This document shows positions 18,466 through 26,563 of a stretch of DNA of 64,000 nt, one piece after another. Location of the stretch: NCBI GenBank assembly GCA_015689775.1, contig WVSR01000001.1:1303501-1367500 (forward strand). The letters are read 5' to 3'. How positions within the stretch are numbered: the stretch's first letter is position 1; each line of letters opens with the position of its first letter. Made by a program: the position numbers and the translations under genes. The DNA comes from Rhodobacterales bacterium LSUCC0387. GTDB lineage: Bacteria > Pseudomonadota > Alphaproteobacteria > Rhodobacterales > Rhodobacteraceae. A model generated the notes under the pieces. That model had not been told where the DNA came from. It saw only the letters and a program-made list of their open reading frames with translations, and did not search any database.

Positions 18466-20087
18466 TGACCCGTGAACGCCTCTATATCTACGACACCACC
18501 TTGCGGGATGGGCAGCAGACCCAAGGGGTACAATTTTCCACCCAAGACAAGCTGCGCATCGCGGCGATACTTGATGATCTGGGTGTGGATTACATCGAGG
18601 GCGGCTGGCCCGGCGCCAACCCCACCGATAGCGCCTTTTTCGAAGCGGCCCCTGATACCCGCGCGACCATGGCGGCCTTTGGCATGACCAAGCGCTTAGG
18701 CCGCTCTGCCGCGAATGATGATGTTCTGGCGGGCGTGATGAATGCGGGCACGGCTGCGGTTTGTCTGGTGGGCAAGACCCATGATTTCCATGTGACCGAA
18801 GCCCTTGGGATCAGCCTTGAGGAAAATATAGAGAATATTCGCGCCTCCATCGCCCATCTTGTGGCCGAAGGGCGCGAAGCCCTGTTTGATGCGGAACATT
18901 TCTTTGATGGCTACAAGGCTAATCCAGATTACGCATTGGCCGCGATCCATGCGGTGCATGAGGCGGGGGCGCGGTGGATCGTGCTCTGTGATACGAATGG
19001 CGGCACCTTGCCTGATAAGATTGGCCAGATCACGCGGGCGGTGATCGCCTCTGGCGTGGCGGGGGATCGGGTGGGAATACATACCCATAATGACACGGAA
19101 ACCGCCGTTGCGGGCAGTTTGGCCGCAATAGATGCAGGCGCGCGCCACATTCAAGGCACGCTGAATGGTTTGGGCGAGCGCTGCGGCAACGCCAATCTGA
19201 CGACGCTGATTGCAACCCTGCTTTTGAAAGAGCCCTATTGCAGCCAATATGAAATTGGCGTCAGCGAAGCGCGTTTAAAAAACCTGACCCGTGCCTCACG
19301 CTTGTTGGATGAAATTCTCAACCGCGTGCCACAGCGCCAAGCCCCTTATGTGGGCAGTTCCGCCTTTGCGCATAAGGCGGGGTTGCATGCTTCAGCGATC
19401 CTGAAAAACCCCGCCACTTATGAACATATCCTGCCCGAGTTGGTTGGGAATGCGCGGGTGATCCCGATGTCAAACCAAGCGGGGCAATCCAATCTGCGCC
19501 GCCGCCTGAGCGAGGCGGGGATCATGGTGGATGATGGTGACCCTGCTCTTGGTCAAATTCTAGAGGAGATCAAAGCGCGCGAGGCGGCGGGTTATTCCTA
19601 TGACACCGCACAAGCAAGTTTCGAGTTGCTTGCGCGGCGCGCCCTTGGCCAGATGCCCCGATTTTTCGAGGTCAAACGCTATCGCGTGACTGTTGAGCGG
19701 CGCAAAAACAAATATGACAAGATGGTCAGTCTTTCTGAGGCGGTGGTGGTTGTGAAAATTGGCGATCAGAAAATGTTGTCTGTCTCTGAAAGCATGGACG
19801 AGACAGGATCAGATCGCGGGCCAGTGAATGCGCTCTCCAAAGCCTTGGCCAAGGATTTGGGGCCCTATCAGAGCTACATCGACACGATACGTCTGGTTGA
19901 TTTCAAGGTGCGTATCACTCAAGGGGGTACCGAGGCGGTCACGCGTGTCATAATTGACAGCGAAGATGATACAGGGCGGCGTTGGTCTACTGTGGGCGTT
20001 TCTGCGAATATCGTGGATGCTAGTTTCGAGGCGCTTTTGGATGCGGTACATTGGAAATTGATCCAAGACGGGGCGCCTGCATCATGA
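18465..20087 (+). CDS. cimA: (R)-citramalate synthase
   Basis: 540-aa member of the HMGL-like/LeuA_dimer superfamily. The N-terminal TIM barrel starts with YDTTLRDGQQTQGVQFS; metal-binding HTHND is near residue 206, GTLNGLGERCGNANL follows, and a C-terminal LeuA-type allosteric domain is present. The order and spacing fit CimA (pyruvate + acetyl-CoA to citramalate) better than LeuA or homocitrate synthase, implying threonine-independent isoleucine synthesis. Substrate assignment is from family resemblance. It overlaps cysS upstream and the next gene by four bases. Confidence 0.88.
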   Translation: MTRERLYIYDTTLRDGQQTQGVQFSTQDKLRIAAILDDLGVDYIEGGWPGANPTDSAFFEAAPDTRATMAAFGMTKRLGRSAANDDVLAGVMNAGTAAVCLVGKTHDFHVTEALGISLEENIENIRASIAHLVAEGREALFDAEHFFDGYKANPDYALAAIHAVHEAGARWIVLCDTNGGTLPDKIGQITRAVIASGVAGDRVGIHTHNDTETAVAGSLAAIDAGARHIQGTLNGLGERCGNANLTTLIATLLLKEPYCSQYEIGVSEARLKNLTRASRLLDEILNRVPQRQAPYVGSSAFAHKAGLHASAILKNPATYEHILPELVGNARVIPMSNQAGQSNLRRRLSEAGIMVDDGDPALGQILEEIKAREAAGYSYDTAQASFELLARRALGQMPRFFEVKRYRVTVERRKNKYDKMVSLSEAVVVVKIGDQKMLSVSESMDETGSDRGPVNALSKALAKDLGPYQSYIDTIRLVDFKVRITQGGTEAVTRVIIDSEDDTGRRWSTVGVSANIVDASFEALLDAVHWKLIQDGAPAS

Positions 20088-20860
20088 GCCAAGATTTGGC
20101 GCGGCTTGCAGTCGTAGTCGAGCGTGGTGATCCCGAGCGGTTCTTGGCCGTGATGGCCGCCTCCCCCGATCTGCGCGCCCGTCTTTTTGCGATTTATGCT
20201 GTGAATTTGGAAATTGCGCGCGCACCCTATGCTTCGCCCGAGCCATTGGTTGCACAGATGCGCCTGCAATTTTGGGCCGATCTGGCTGAAGCGCTGCAGC
20301 AGGGGCGGGCCTTGCCCGCGCATGAATGGGCGGCCCCTTTGGCGGCCAGTTTGCCTGCGCGTGACGCGGGGCTTTTATCCGATCTAGTGGCGGCACGGAT
20401 GCGCGACACCACCAAGGATGGCTTTGCGGATGAGGCCGCGTTCAGCGCCTATATCGAGGCAACTGGTGCAGGGCTTTTGTGGATGGCCGCGCGCAGTTTG
20501 GGGGCGCAGGACATGTTCGAGCCTGCCATTCGTGCGATTGGTTGGGCTATGGGGTTGGCCAATTATCTGCGTGCGATCCCCGCGCTTGAGGAAAAGGGGC
20601 ACGCTCCTTTGCATGACGGTCGCCCGTCCACGGTGGCCCATTTGGCCCGAATGGGGCTTGGTAAATTGCGTGCGGCCCGAATAGAGCGCGGCCTGATCCC
20701 CGCCCATGTGACGCCCGCGCTTTACGCGGCATGGCTGGCAGAGCCTATTTTGAAAAAAGCGGCTGCACATCCTGACCTTGTAGCGCAAGGCGATCTTGAG
20801 CCATCAGAGGCCCGAAAGCGTCTGCGCCTTGCCTATGTTTCCATGACAGGGCGTTGGTAG
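20084..20860 (+). CDS. Squalene/phytoene-synthase-like protein, probably non-catalytic (NDUFAF6-like)
   Basis: 258-aa all-helical protein of the trans-isoprenyl-diphosphate synthase fold. It starts at ATG 20084, overlapping the cimA stop (ATGA). Where squalene and phytoene synthases have an aspartate-rich first motif, this protein reads IYAVNLEIARAPYASPEP and continues VAQMRLQFWAD. That is the arrangement of the NDUFAF6-type branch, linked in eukaryotes to respiratory complex I assembly. I therefore infer a non-enzymatic role, possibly in complex I assembly. It ends 3 bp from the convergent MFS gene. Confidence 0.75.
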   Translation: MSQDLARLAVVVERGDPERFLAVMAASPDLRARLFAIYAVNLEIARAPYASPEPLVAQMRLQFWADLAEALQQGRALPAHEWAAPLAASLPARDAGLLSDLVAARMRDTTKDGFADEAAFSAYIEATGAGLLWMAARSLGAQDMFEPAIRAIGWAMGLANYLRAIPALEEKGHAPLHDGRPSTVAHLARMGLGKLRAARIERGLIPAHVTPALYAAWLAEPILKKAAAHPDLVAQGDLEPSEARKRLRLAYVSMTGRW

Positions 20861-20862
20861 GG

Positions 20863-22080
20863 TCAGTCGGCTGCCTCATCGGCGGACAGCAGCACAAGCC
20901 AGATCAAGGCGGCGCCTGCAAGGGTCAAAAATGGGATCATTGCGATATTGACCGCATTCCATCCTGCAAGGGTTGTTTCACCCAAAGACATCAGTACCCC
21001 TGATGACAGTGATGCAAGGGTGACGCACCCAAAGACCAGAAAATCATTTAACCCCTGCACGCGTCCCCGCTCATGCGCAGGATGGGCTTGGGTCAGCATG
21101 GCGGTTGCACCGATAAATCCGAAATTCCAACCAATGCCCAAAAGAGCAAGCGCGATGAAGAAATTCGTCAATTCAACGCCCATCAAGGCCACCACGCCTG
21201 CAAGCGCCAATAAGAACAGGCCAAGCGCCATAACCCGCACCGAGCCAAATCGCGCGATGACATGGCCTGTGAAAAACGAGGGGGCATACATCGCGATTAC
21301 ATGGGCTGACACGATATCTGCTGCGGTTCCGGTCGGAAACCCGCATCCGACCACGGCCAAAGGGGTCGATGTCATCATCAAATTCATCAACGCGTAGGAA
21401 ACCATACCGCAGATAATCGCAACGGCGATTTTTGGGTCGCGCAGCAATTCGCGGCGGCTGCGGGCCTCCGGCACATCAGCGCTTGGGGCTTTTGGGGGCG
21501 GCGCATCGAGAAAGAAAAACAAGGTGACACCGATCAGATTGATCAAAACCACAGAGAGATAAGTGCCCAGAAATGGCACCACATTAGCATCGGACGTCAA
21601 TTTGACCAATTGCGGCCCGATCAATGCCGAAAGAAGACCGCCCGCCATAACGTAGGATATGGCGCGCGGGCGGAAATCATCTGAGGCGCTATCGGCTGCG
21701 GCAAAGCGGTAAAATCCATGCGCCGACATATAAATACCCGTCAGATAGGAGCCGATTAAGAAGACCACAAAATTGTCGAAAAAGAGGCCCAAACTGCCAA
21801 TGCCCGCCCCTAAGGCGCCGCCAAGCGCGCCGACAAAGAACCCAACTCGCCGTCCATATTTCTGCATCAGCGCCGACAACCAGGGTGCGGTGGTCATTGA
21901 GCCAAAGACGATCAAAGAAATCGGGATTGTGGCCAATGCAGGGCTTGGTGCGATCATCAACCCCGCAAGCCCGCCCACCACGAAGATCATTGGCATTTGC
22001 GCGCCAAGGACGGCCTGCGCAAGGATCAAAACGAAAACATTGCGTTTGGCGGCGCGATCATCAATTTGAGCAGTGGTCAT
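20863..22080 (-). CDS. Major facilitator superfamily transporter
   Basis: 405-aa inner-membrane protein with about 12 hydrophobic helices in two halves. The MFS loop-2/3 motif appears as MQKYGRRVGFFVGALGG, and a hydrophilic central loop (about residues 195-215, APPPKAPSADVPEARSRREL) separates the halves. The C-terminal half contains AHERGRVQGLNDF. Substrate unknown; drug- or metabolite-efflux MFS is most likely. Divergent from the alkA-like gene across 100 bp. Confidence 0.85.
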   Translation of the reverse strand: MTTAQIDDRAAKRNVFVLILAQAVLGAQMPMIFVVGGLAGLMIAPSPALATIPISLIVFGSMTTAPWLSALMQKYGRRVGFFVGALGGALGAGIGSLGLFFDNFVVFLIGSYLTGIYMSAHGFYRFAAADSASDDFRPRAISYVMAGGLLSALIGPQLVKLTSDANVVPFLGTYLSVVLINLIGVTLFFFLDAPPPKAPSADVPEARSRRELLRDPKIAVAIICGMVSYALMNLMMTSTPLAVVGCGFPTGTAADIVSAHVIAMYAPSFFTGHVIARFGSVRVMALGLFLLALAGVVALMGVELTNFFIALALLGIGWNFGFIGATAMLTQAHPAHERGRVQGLNDFLVFGCVTLASLSSGVLMSLGETTLAGWNAVNIAMIPFLTLAGAALIWLVLLSADEAAD

Positions 22081-22180
22081 GGGATATATTCAATCTTTGG
22101 CACGTATGGCCACAGGGCTAGGCCTTTCTGCGCATCAGATCTAGGGTGGAATACAAGAATTTGCTGAGACAGGTTGAACA

Positions 22181-22807
22181 ATGGATCAGGCTTATCATAT
22201 CAAAAACGAAAACTTGCTGTCTTATGGATTGGCGGCCTTGTGCCAGATTGAGCCTGCTTTTGCCCGTGTCGATCCTGCGCGGGTGAGTTTGCGATCAAGA
22301 GAGGCGGGGTTTGTCGCCCTAGCCAAGGCGATTATCTCGCAGCAGGTTTCAGTGGCCAGTGCTAATGCGATCACCGCGCGCCTCGCAGAGGCGGGAATGT
22401 TGCAGTCAGAAGCGGTTTTGGCAGCGTCTGAAGAAGATTTGCGCGCGCTTGGCCTCAGCCGTCAAAAGGCAGGGTATATGCGCGCTTTGGCCGAGGCGCG
22501 GATTGATTACGCGCGGCTGCACAGCCAAAGCACCGATGAGGTGGTGGTCGCATTGACCGCTGTCAAAGGGATTGGCCGCTGGACGGCGGAAATTTACGCG
22601 ATGTTTGCCCTTGGGCATTCCGATGTCATCGCCGCGGGTGATTTGGCCCTACAAGAGGCAGCGCGCTTGTTGTTCGATCTGCCGCAGCGGCCAGATGAGC
22701 GGCGCTTGCGCGCCATCGCGGCGCCTTGGTCGCCGCATCGGGCCATTGCCGCGCGGGCGCTCTGGGGCTACTACCACATGGTCAAAGAACGTGAGGGGGT
22801 CGCATGA
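22181..22807 (+). CDS. DNA-3-methyladenine glycosylase II (AlkA-like, HhH-GPD family)
   Basis: 208-aa base-excision glycosylase removing alkylated bases. The helix-hairpin-helix is at 125-139 (LTAVKGIGRWTAEIY) and the catalytic Asp is D154 in AAGDLALQEA. IISQQVSVASANAI (51-64) is the conserved substrate-pocket helix. It lacks the extra N-terminal domain of E. coli AlkA, as is usual for the short bacterial type. Its stop overlaps the start of the esterase gene by four bases. Confidence 0.92.
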   Translation: MDQAYHIKNENLLSYGLAALCQIEPAFARVDPARVSLRSREAGFVALAKAIISQQVSVASANAITARLAEAGMLQSEAVLAASEEDLRALGLSRQKAGYMRALAEARIDYARLHSQSTDEVVVALTAVKGIGRWTAEIYAMFALGHSDVIAAGDLALQEAARLLFDLPQRPDERRLRAIAAPWSPHRAIAARALWGYYHMVKEREGVA

Positions 22808-23475
22808 CACGGGCATTGGATTACAAAAGCAGCGAGCCGCAGTCAGGCTATATAGCCCGCGCGGTGATTTTCGTGCATGGCTATGGTGCGAATGGGGCTG
22901 ATCTTTTGGGATTGGCCGATCCGATGGCACCACATCTGCCTGACACGAGTTTTATCGCCCCCAATGCACCAGAGGCCTGTTCGGTCAATCCGATGGGCTA
23001 TCAATGGTTCCCGATCCCGTGGATCGATGGCTCATCCGAGGAGGATGCACGCGTAGGGCTTACGCGGGCCTTTGATGATTTCAACGTGTTTTTGGAACAG
23101 GTGATGGTGGAGAACAACCTGACGGCGCGCGATGTGGCCTTGGTTGGGTTTTCGCAAGGCACGATGTTGAGCTTACATGTCGCGCCGCGCATGGAAGACA
23201 GCTTGCGCGCGGTAGTTGGGTTTTCGGGCCGTTTGTTGGAGCCAGAACGCCTGAAAGAGGAGGCGGAATGTCGTCCGCCCGTGTTGCTGATCCATGGCGA
23301 TCAAGATGATGTTGTTCCCCCGCAAGCCTTGCCCGAGGCCGCAGAGGCGCTGCAGGATGCAGGCTGGCGCGAGGTCTATGCCCATATCATGCGGGGCACA
23401 GGGCATGGGATCGCGCCCGATGGGTTGCAGGTTTGTCTAGCATTTTTGCGCGATAAATTCGGTCTGGAAGATTAG
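22804..23475 (+). CDS. Carboxylesterase / phospholipase-like alpha/beta hydrolase
   Basis: 223-aa serine hydrolase of the phospholipase/carboxylesterase (YpfH/Abhydrolase_2) family. The catalytic triad is visible as S117 in GFSQGT, D168 in HGDQDDVVP and H201 in GTGHGIAPDG. The oxyanion region is HGYGANGADLLGLA. It is cytoplasmic, with no signal peptide, and translationally coupled to the alkA-like gene by a 4-bp overlap. Substrate unknown. Confidence 0.9.
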   Translation: MTRALDYKSSEPQSGYIARAVIFVHGYGANGADLLGLADPMAPHLPDTSFIAPNAPEACSVNPMGYQWFPIPWIDGSSEEDARVGLTRAFDDFNVFLEQVMVENNLTARDVALVGFSQGTMLSLHVAPRMEDSLRAVVGFSGRLLEPERLKEEAECRPPVLLIHGDQDDVVPPQALPEAAEALQDAGWREVYAHIMRGTGHGIAPDGLQVCLAFLRDKFGLED

Positions 23476-23499
23476 ACACGCGGTGTGGGTGCCTCCAGT

Positions 23500-23513
23500 G
23501 TCACAAAAGTGAC
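23500..23513. promoter_or_regulatory. Small palindrome upstream of the HNH gene
   Basis: GTCAC-AAAA-GTGAC, a perfect inverted repeat 150 bp before the HNH gene. A TATAAT (23570-23575) and a hairpin GAGCGGG-GCT-CCCGCTC (23602-23618) follow in the same leader. Function unknown; possibly an operator plus a structured 5' leader. Confidence 0.3.
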
Positions 23514-23662
23514 GTTCAGTTTCGTTACCATTCGGATTGCGACCACATAGATGAAGGGGCTTGCCAGATTATAATGCCTATATATAGTGGGGCAAAAGCT
23601 GGAGCGGGGCTCCCGCTCTGGTGCTTGAGGCGCAGGCAAACAGAGCGAAGACGGAGTCACTA

Positions 23663-24247
23663 ATGGACGGCGATTTCAGGACGGAATTTACGCGCGAACC
23701 CGCATCGCTAAAGCAACACCCTGCTTTGGTGCTGAACGCGGATTACCGCCCCCTTTCTTATTATCCTTTATCCCTATGGCCTTGGCAGGAAGCGGTCAAG
23801 GCGGTGTGGTTGGATAGGGTGGATATCGTGGCCGAGTATGACACCTTCGTTCATTCGCCGACGACCAAGATCAAAATCCCCTCTGTTGTTGTTCTCAAAG
23901 ATTATGTCAAACCTCAAAAGCGCGTGGCCTTCACGCGCTTTAATCTTTTTTTGCGGGATCAATTTTCTTGCCAATATTGTGGCTCGCGCGGGGATTTGAC
24001 CTTTGATCACGTTGTGCCGCGTGCGCGAGGTGGCATCACATCGTGGGAAAATGTGGTGGCGGCGTGTGGTCGGTGTAATTTGCGAAAAGGGGCCAAAAGC
24101 CTGCGTCAGGCGGGCATGAGCCTGCGCCAAGCCCCGCGCCAACCTGGGGCGGAAGAGTTGCGCAATCTGGGCCGAAAATTTCCACCCAATTATCTGCATG
24201 AGAGTTGGTTGGATTTCCTATATTGGGATGCAGAACTCGAAGCGTAA
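23663..24247 (+). CDS. HNH endonuclease domain protein
   Basis: 194-aa protein with a classical HNH module in its C-terminal half. Zinc-binding CQYCG (C103, C106) and CGRCN (C135, C138) flank the core LTFDHVVPR with D115-H116 and N130 in SWENVV. The N-terminus reads VLNADYRPLSYYPLSLWPW. Close relatives are widespread single-copy chromosomal genes in Alphaproteobacteria, with no known restriction partner; none is present here. Start at ATG 23663, since the longer frame from 23621 is unsupported. Nuclease activity is inferred and the biological role is unknown. Confidence 0.88.
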   Translation: MDGDFRTEFTREPASLKQHPALVLNADYRPLSYYPLSLWPWQEAVKAVWLDRVDIVAEYDTFVHSPTTKIKIPSVVVLKDYVKPQKRVAFTRFNLFLRDQFSCQYCGSRGDLTFDHVVPRARGGITSWENVVAACGRCNLRKGAKSLRQAGMSLRQAPRQPGAEELRNLGRKFPPNYLHESWLDFLYWDAELEA

Positions 24248-24256
24248 AAGGCCAAG

Positions 24257-25096
24257 ATGGCGGAAGACCTTTTTTACCTCGCGTCTAAACTGATGCGTTT
24301 CGCTCTATATGTTGAGCTGTGGCCACATATGTTGGGGGCGCTTGGGGTGATGGCGCTGGTTGTCCGGTGGCGGCGTGCCGCGCTTTGGTTTTGGTATTCA
24401 TCGCTTTGCTTTGTGGGGTTTGTGATGGCCGCGCCTGTGGATCGTTGGATTGCAGGGCCGCTTGAAGCGCGGTTTATGGCCAATCCTGATCTGACAGGGG
24501 CGCGCGGTGTTTTGCTGATGACAGGGGCCGAGAATACGGATCGCACTGCTAGCACGGGCCTAGTGAATACGGGCGAGGCGGCGGATCGTATTTTGGCGAC
24601 CATTGCCTTGGCCCATGCCCTGCCGAATATGCCCGTCATTGTGGCAGGCGGGCAGGGGCGGCTTGATCTTCAAGGCCATTCTTTGAGTGAAGCTGAGGTC
24701 AGCGCAAGGGCCATTCGTGAGGCGGGCATTGCACCTGAGCGCCTCACCCTCGAATCGCAAAGTCGCAATTCGGCCGAGTCAGCGGTGAATGCCGCCGCGA
24801 TTGCCCGTGAGGTCACCTCCGATTTGGCCAATCAGAATTGGATTATCGTGACATCGGCTATGCATATGCCGCGCGCGATCTCTAGCTTTTGCGCGGCGGG
24901 GTGGCGCAGTTTGATCCCCTATCCTGTGGATCATAGCCCGATGGCGGATCAGTGGTTTTCTGGGGAATATCGCGGTAAGGTCGCGGTTATGCGGCGCGCA
25001 TTGCATGAGCGGGCTGGTGCTTTGGTCTATCGCTTTACGGGGCGCGCGGTGAGCGAAGATCAAACTTTCGCACTTGGCTGCGTGTTGACCCGTTGA
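24257..25096 (+). CDS. YdcF/DUF218-family membrane protein
   Basis: 279-aa protein with two N-terminal membrane segments (about residues 10-50), followed by a DUF218 domain: GVLLMTGAENTDR, VIVAGGQGR, LESQSRNSAESA (conserved acidic/Ser pocket) and IIVTSAMHMPRA with PYPVDHS. Family members such as ElyC/SanA/YdcF act in envelope maintenance; the reaction is undefined. It begins 9 bp after the HNH gene with AAAGG upstream, so is probably cotranscribed with it. Confidence 0.87.
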   Translation: MAEDLFYLASKLMRFALYVELWPHMLGALGVMALVVRWRRAALWFWYSSLCFVGFVMAAPVDRWIAGPLEARFMANPDLTGARGVLLMTGAENTDRTASTGLVNTGEAADRILATIALAHALPNMPVIVAGGQGRLDLQGHSLSEAEVSARAIREAGIAPERLTLESQSRNSAESAVNAAAIAREVTSDLANQNWIIVTSAMHMPRAISSFCAAGWRSLIPYPVDHSPMADQWFSGEYRGKVAVMRRALHERAGALVYRFTGRAVSEDQTFALGCVLTR

Positions 25097-25133
25097 CGCG
25101 CTCCCGCGCGCGGTATAGGACGCTCTCCATAGA

Positions 25134-25218
25134 GCCCGAGTGGCGGAATTGGTAGACGCAGTGGATTCAAAATCCACCGCCTAACGGCTTGCCGGTTCGA
25201 GTCCGGCCTCGGGTACCA
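25134..25218 (+). tRNA. tRNA-Leu (anticodon CAA)
   Basis: 85-nt tRNA including an encoded CCA end. The acceptor stem GCCCGAG pairs with CTCGGGT (terminal G-U). The D-arm has GGTAGAC. The anticodon stem GTGGA/TCCAC encloses TTCAAAA, giving anticodon CAA. A long variable arm (GCCTAACGGCT region) and T-arm GGTTCGAGTCC complete the class II cloverleaf. It reads UUG codons. Confidence 0.97.
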
Positions 25219-25234
25219 AGCTCTGTTTTTTCCC

Positions 25235-25921
25235 TTATCCCCAATGAGCAATGATCTGATCTGTCAGATCGGTCATGTCGCGTGCCATGATGTCGGGTTG
25301 CGGTACTTCCGCAAGAGGCAGGGGCGCATTGCCTGTGCGATGCAAAAATGCGCCCCGATAGCCGCAGGCCTGTGCGCCGATCGTATCCCAGATATGGCAG
25401 GCAATCATACACATCTGTGCAGGGGAAAGGTTCAGCGATGCGGCAAGGTGATTGTAAACTGCGGGGGCGGGTTTGAAGGCAGCGACCTCAGCCACGCTGA
25501 AATTTCCGTCAAAAAAGCGGTCAAGCCCTGCGCGAAACAGTGCTGATTCTGGGCCAAGGGGCGAGTTGGTCAGTGTGACCAATCGAAACCCCGCCGCACG
25601 CAAGCGCGTCAATCCTGCTTCAACATCCTTATGGGGCGGCATATGGATCAGAGCATGGCCAAGCGCCGAAATGTCATCCTTGTGAACACGGATGCCTTTC
25701 ACTGTGGCCAACATTGTGAAGACCGCCATGCCCAGATCACCAAAGGGGCGATAGTGGCCCGCGAATGTCAGGGTTTGAGAATACAGGATCAATTCAGAAA
25801 ACCAGACCCGCATCAACGCCGCATCGCCAAAGGCGCTTACAAACACAGGCTCAAGCGTTGTGAGGTCAAGCAATGTTTCATTGACGTCAAAGACGAGGGT
25901 CGGGCGGTATGTGGTTTGCAT
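25235..25921 (-). CDS. (S)-2-haloacid dehalogenase-type HAD hydrolase
   Basis: 228-aa HAD-superfamily enzyme. The nucleophile is D12 in VFDVNETLLDL (dehalogenase-type DVNETLLD). TLTNSP supplies the Ser/Thr of motif II, with F..K in AAFKPAPAVYNHLA as motif III, and MIACHIWDTIGAQACGY as the C-terminal motif. The type II L-2-haloacid dehalogenase signature is good, but many homologues have unknown natural substrates. It starts 6 bp after the MobA-like gene and ends the minus-strand run from 30.5 kb. Confidence 0.85.
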   Translation of the reverse strand: MQTTYRPTLVFDVNETLLDLTTLEPVFVSAFGDAALMRVWFSELILYSQTLTFAGHYRPFGDLGMAVFTMLATVKGIRVHKDDISALGHALIHMPPHKDVEAGLTRLRAAGFRLVTLTNSPLGPESALFRAGLDRFFDGNFSVAEVAAFKPAPAVYNHLAASLNLSPAQMCMIACHIWDTIGAQACGYRGAFLHRTGNAPLPLAEVPQPDIMARDMTDLTDQIIAHWG

Positions 25922-25927
25922 GGGGCC

Positions 25928-26563
25928 TCACAAAGGGGGTATTTGCGCAATCAGCCTAGCCCGTGATTTGCGCCATGTCGCCCAATCTTCTGGCGTATCA
26001 AGGTCTGTTGTCGCGCGGGTCCCGGGCAGGGGGACATGCACAACGCGCGCCCCATGTCGTTCCAGCACTGCGCGCGCGCCCTGATCGCCTATCACTTGTT
26101 CCAGTTCGGGCAGAAGATCGCGGGGAAAGACAATTGGATGTCCTGCGCGGCCTCTATTGTCGGCCGCACGCAAAATAGCATCTGGATGCATCTGTGCGAA
26201 GCTGAGCATCAGATACAGGTCATGCGCGGTCAGATCAGGCAGATCGGCCAACAGGATCATGACTGCGCACTCAAGCCCAGCAATTCCTGCTTTCAAACTG
26301 TCACTCATGTCGCGCCCTGCGGGCAGATGGATGATCTCAATATCCGTGAAATCTTGAATTTCTGCGGCGCGGTCTGTTTGACCCTCAGCCAAAACTACAC
26401 GCACCGCTGATGCCCCCGCCTTGCGCGCGCGCGCCACCATCAGGCGCAGCAACGCTTGACCATTGACATCTTCCAATAACTTGTCGCGGCCCCGCATGCG
26501 GCTTGATCTGCCTGCCGCGAGAACCACGATTGCGGGCGCCTTATGCGTTATCGGATCAGCCAA
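25928..26563 (-). CDS. MobA/MocA-like nucleotidyltransferase
   Basis: 211-aa protein with the NTP-transferase signature VVLAAGRSSRMRGRDKLLE near the N-terminus, LLADLPDLTAHDL (metal-binding Asp) and GHPIVFPRDLLPEL. It resembles molybdenum-cofactor cytidylyl/guanylyltransferases (MocA/MobA-like), which attach CMP or GMP to the cofactor; specificity cannot be fixed. No ATG lies close to the domain. I propose a TTG at 26563 overlapping the stop of the upstream gene by 8 bp. The only ATG, at 26629, would add 22 untypical residues inside that gene. Confidence 0.78.
   Translation of the reverse strand: MADPITHKAPAIVVLAAGRSSRMRGRDKLLEDVNGQALLRLMVARARKAGASAVRVVLAEGQTDRAAEIQDFTDIEIIHLPAGRDMSDSLKAGIAGLECAVMILLADLPDLTAHDLYLMLSFAQMHPDAILRAADNRGRAGHPIVFPRDLLPELEQVIGDQGARAVLERHGARVVHVPLPGTRATTDLDTPEDWATWRKSRARLIAQIPPL

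Noticed and set aside
23663-24247. HNH gene as part of a restriction or defence system
   Set aside because: No methyltransferase, helicase or toxin partner nearby; neighbours are a YdcF-like protein and an esterase, and the gene looks like a conserved single-copy chromosomal type.
25060-25412. Minus-strand ORFs containing RPDSNRQ- and RGRTRTGKP-like peptides over tRNA-Leu
   Set aside because: These are the well-known spurious translations antisense to a tRNA gene; no ribosome-binding site, and they overlap the tRNA and the HAD gene.
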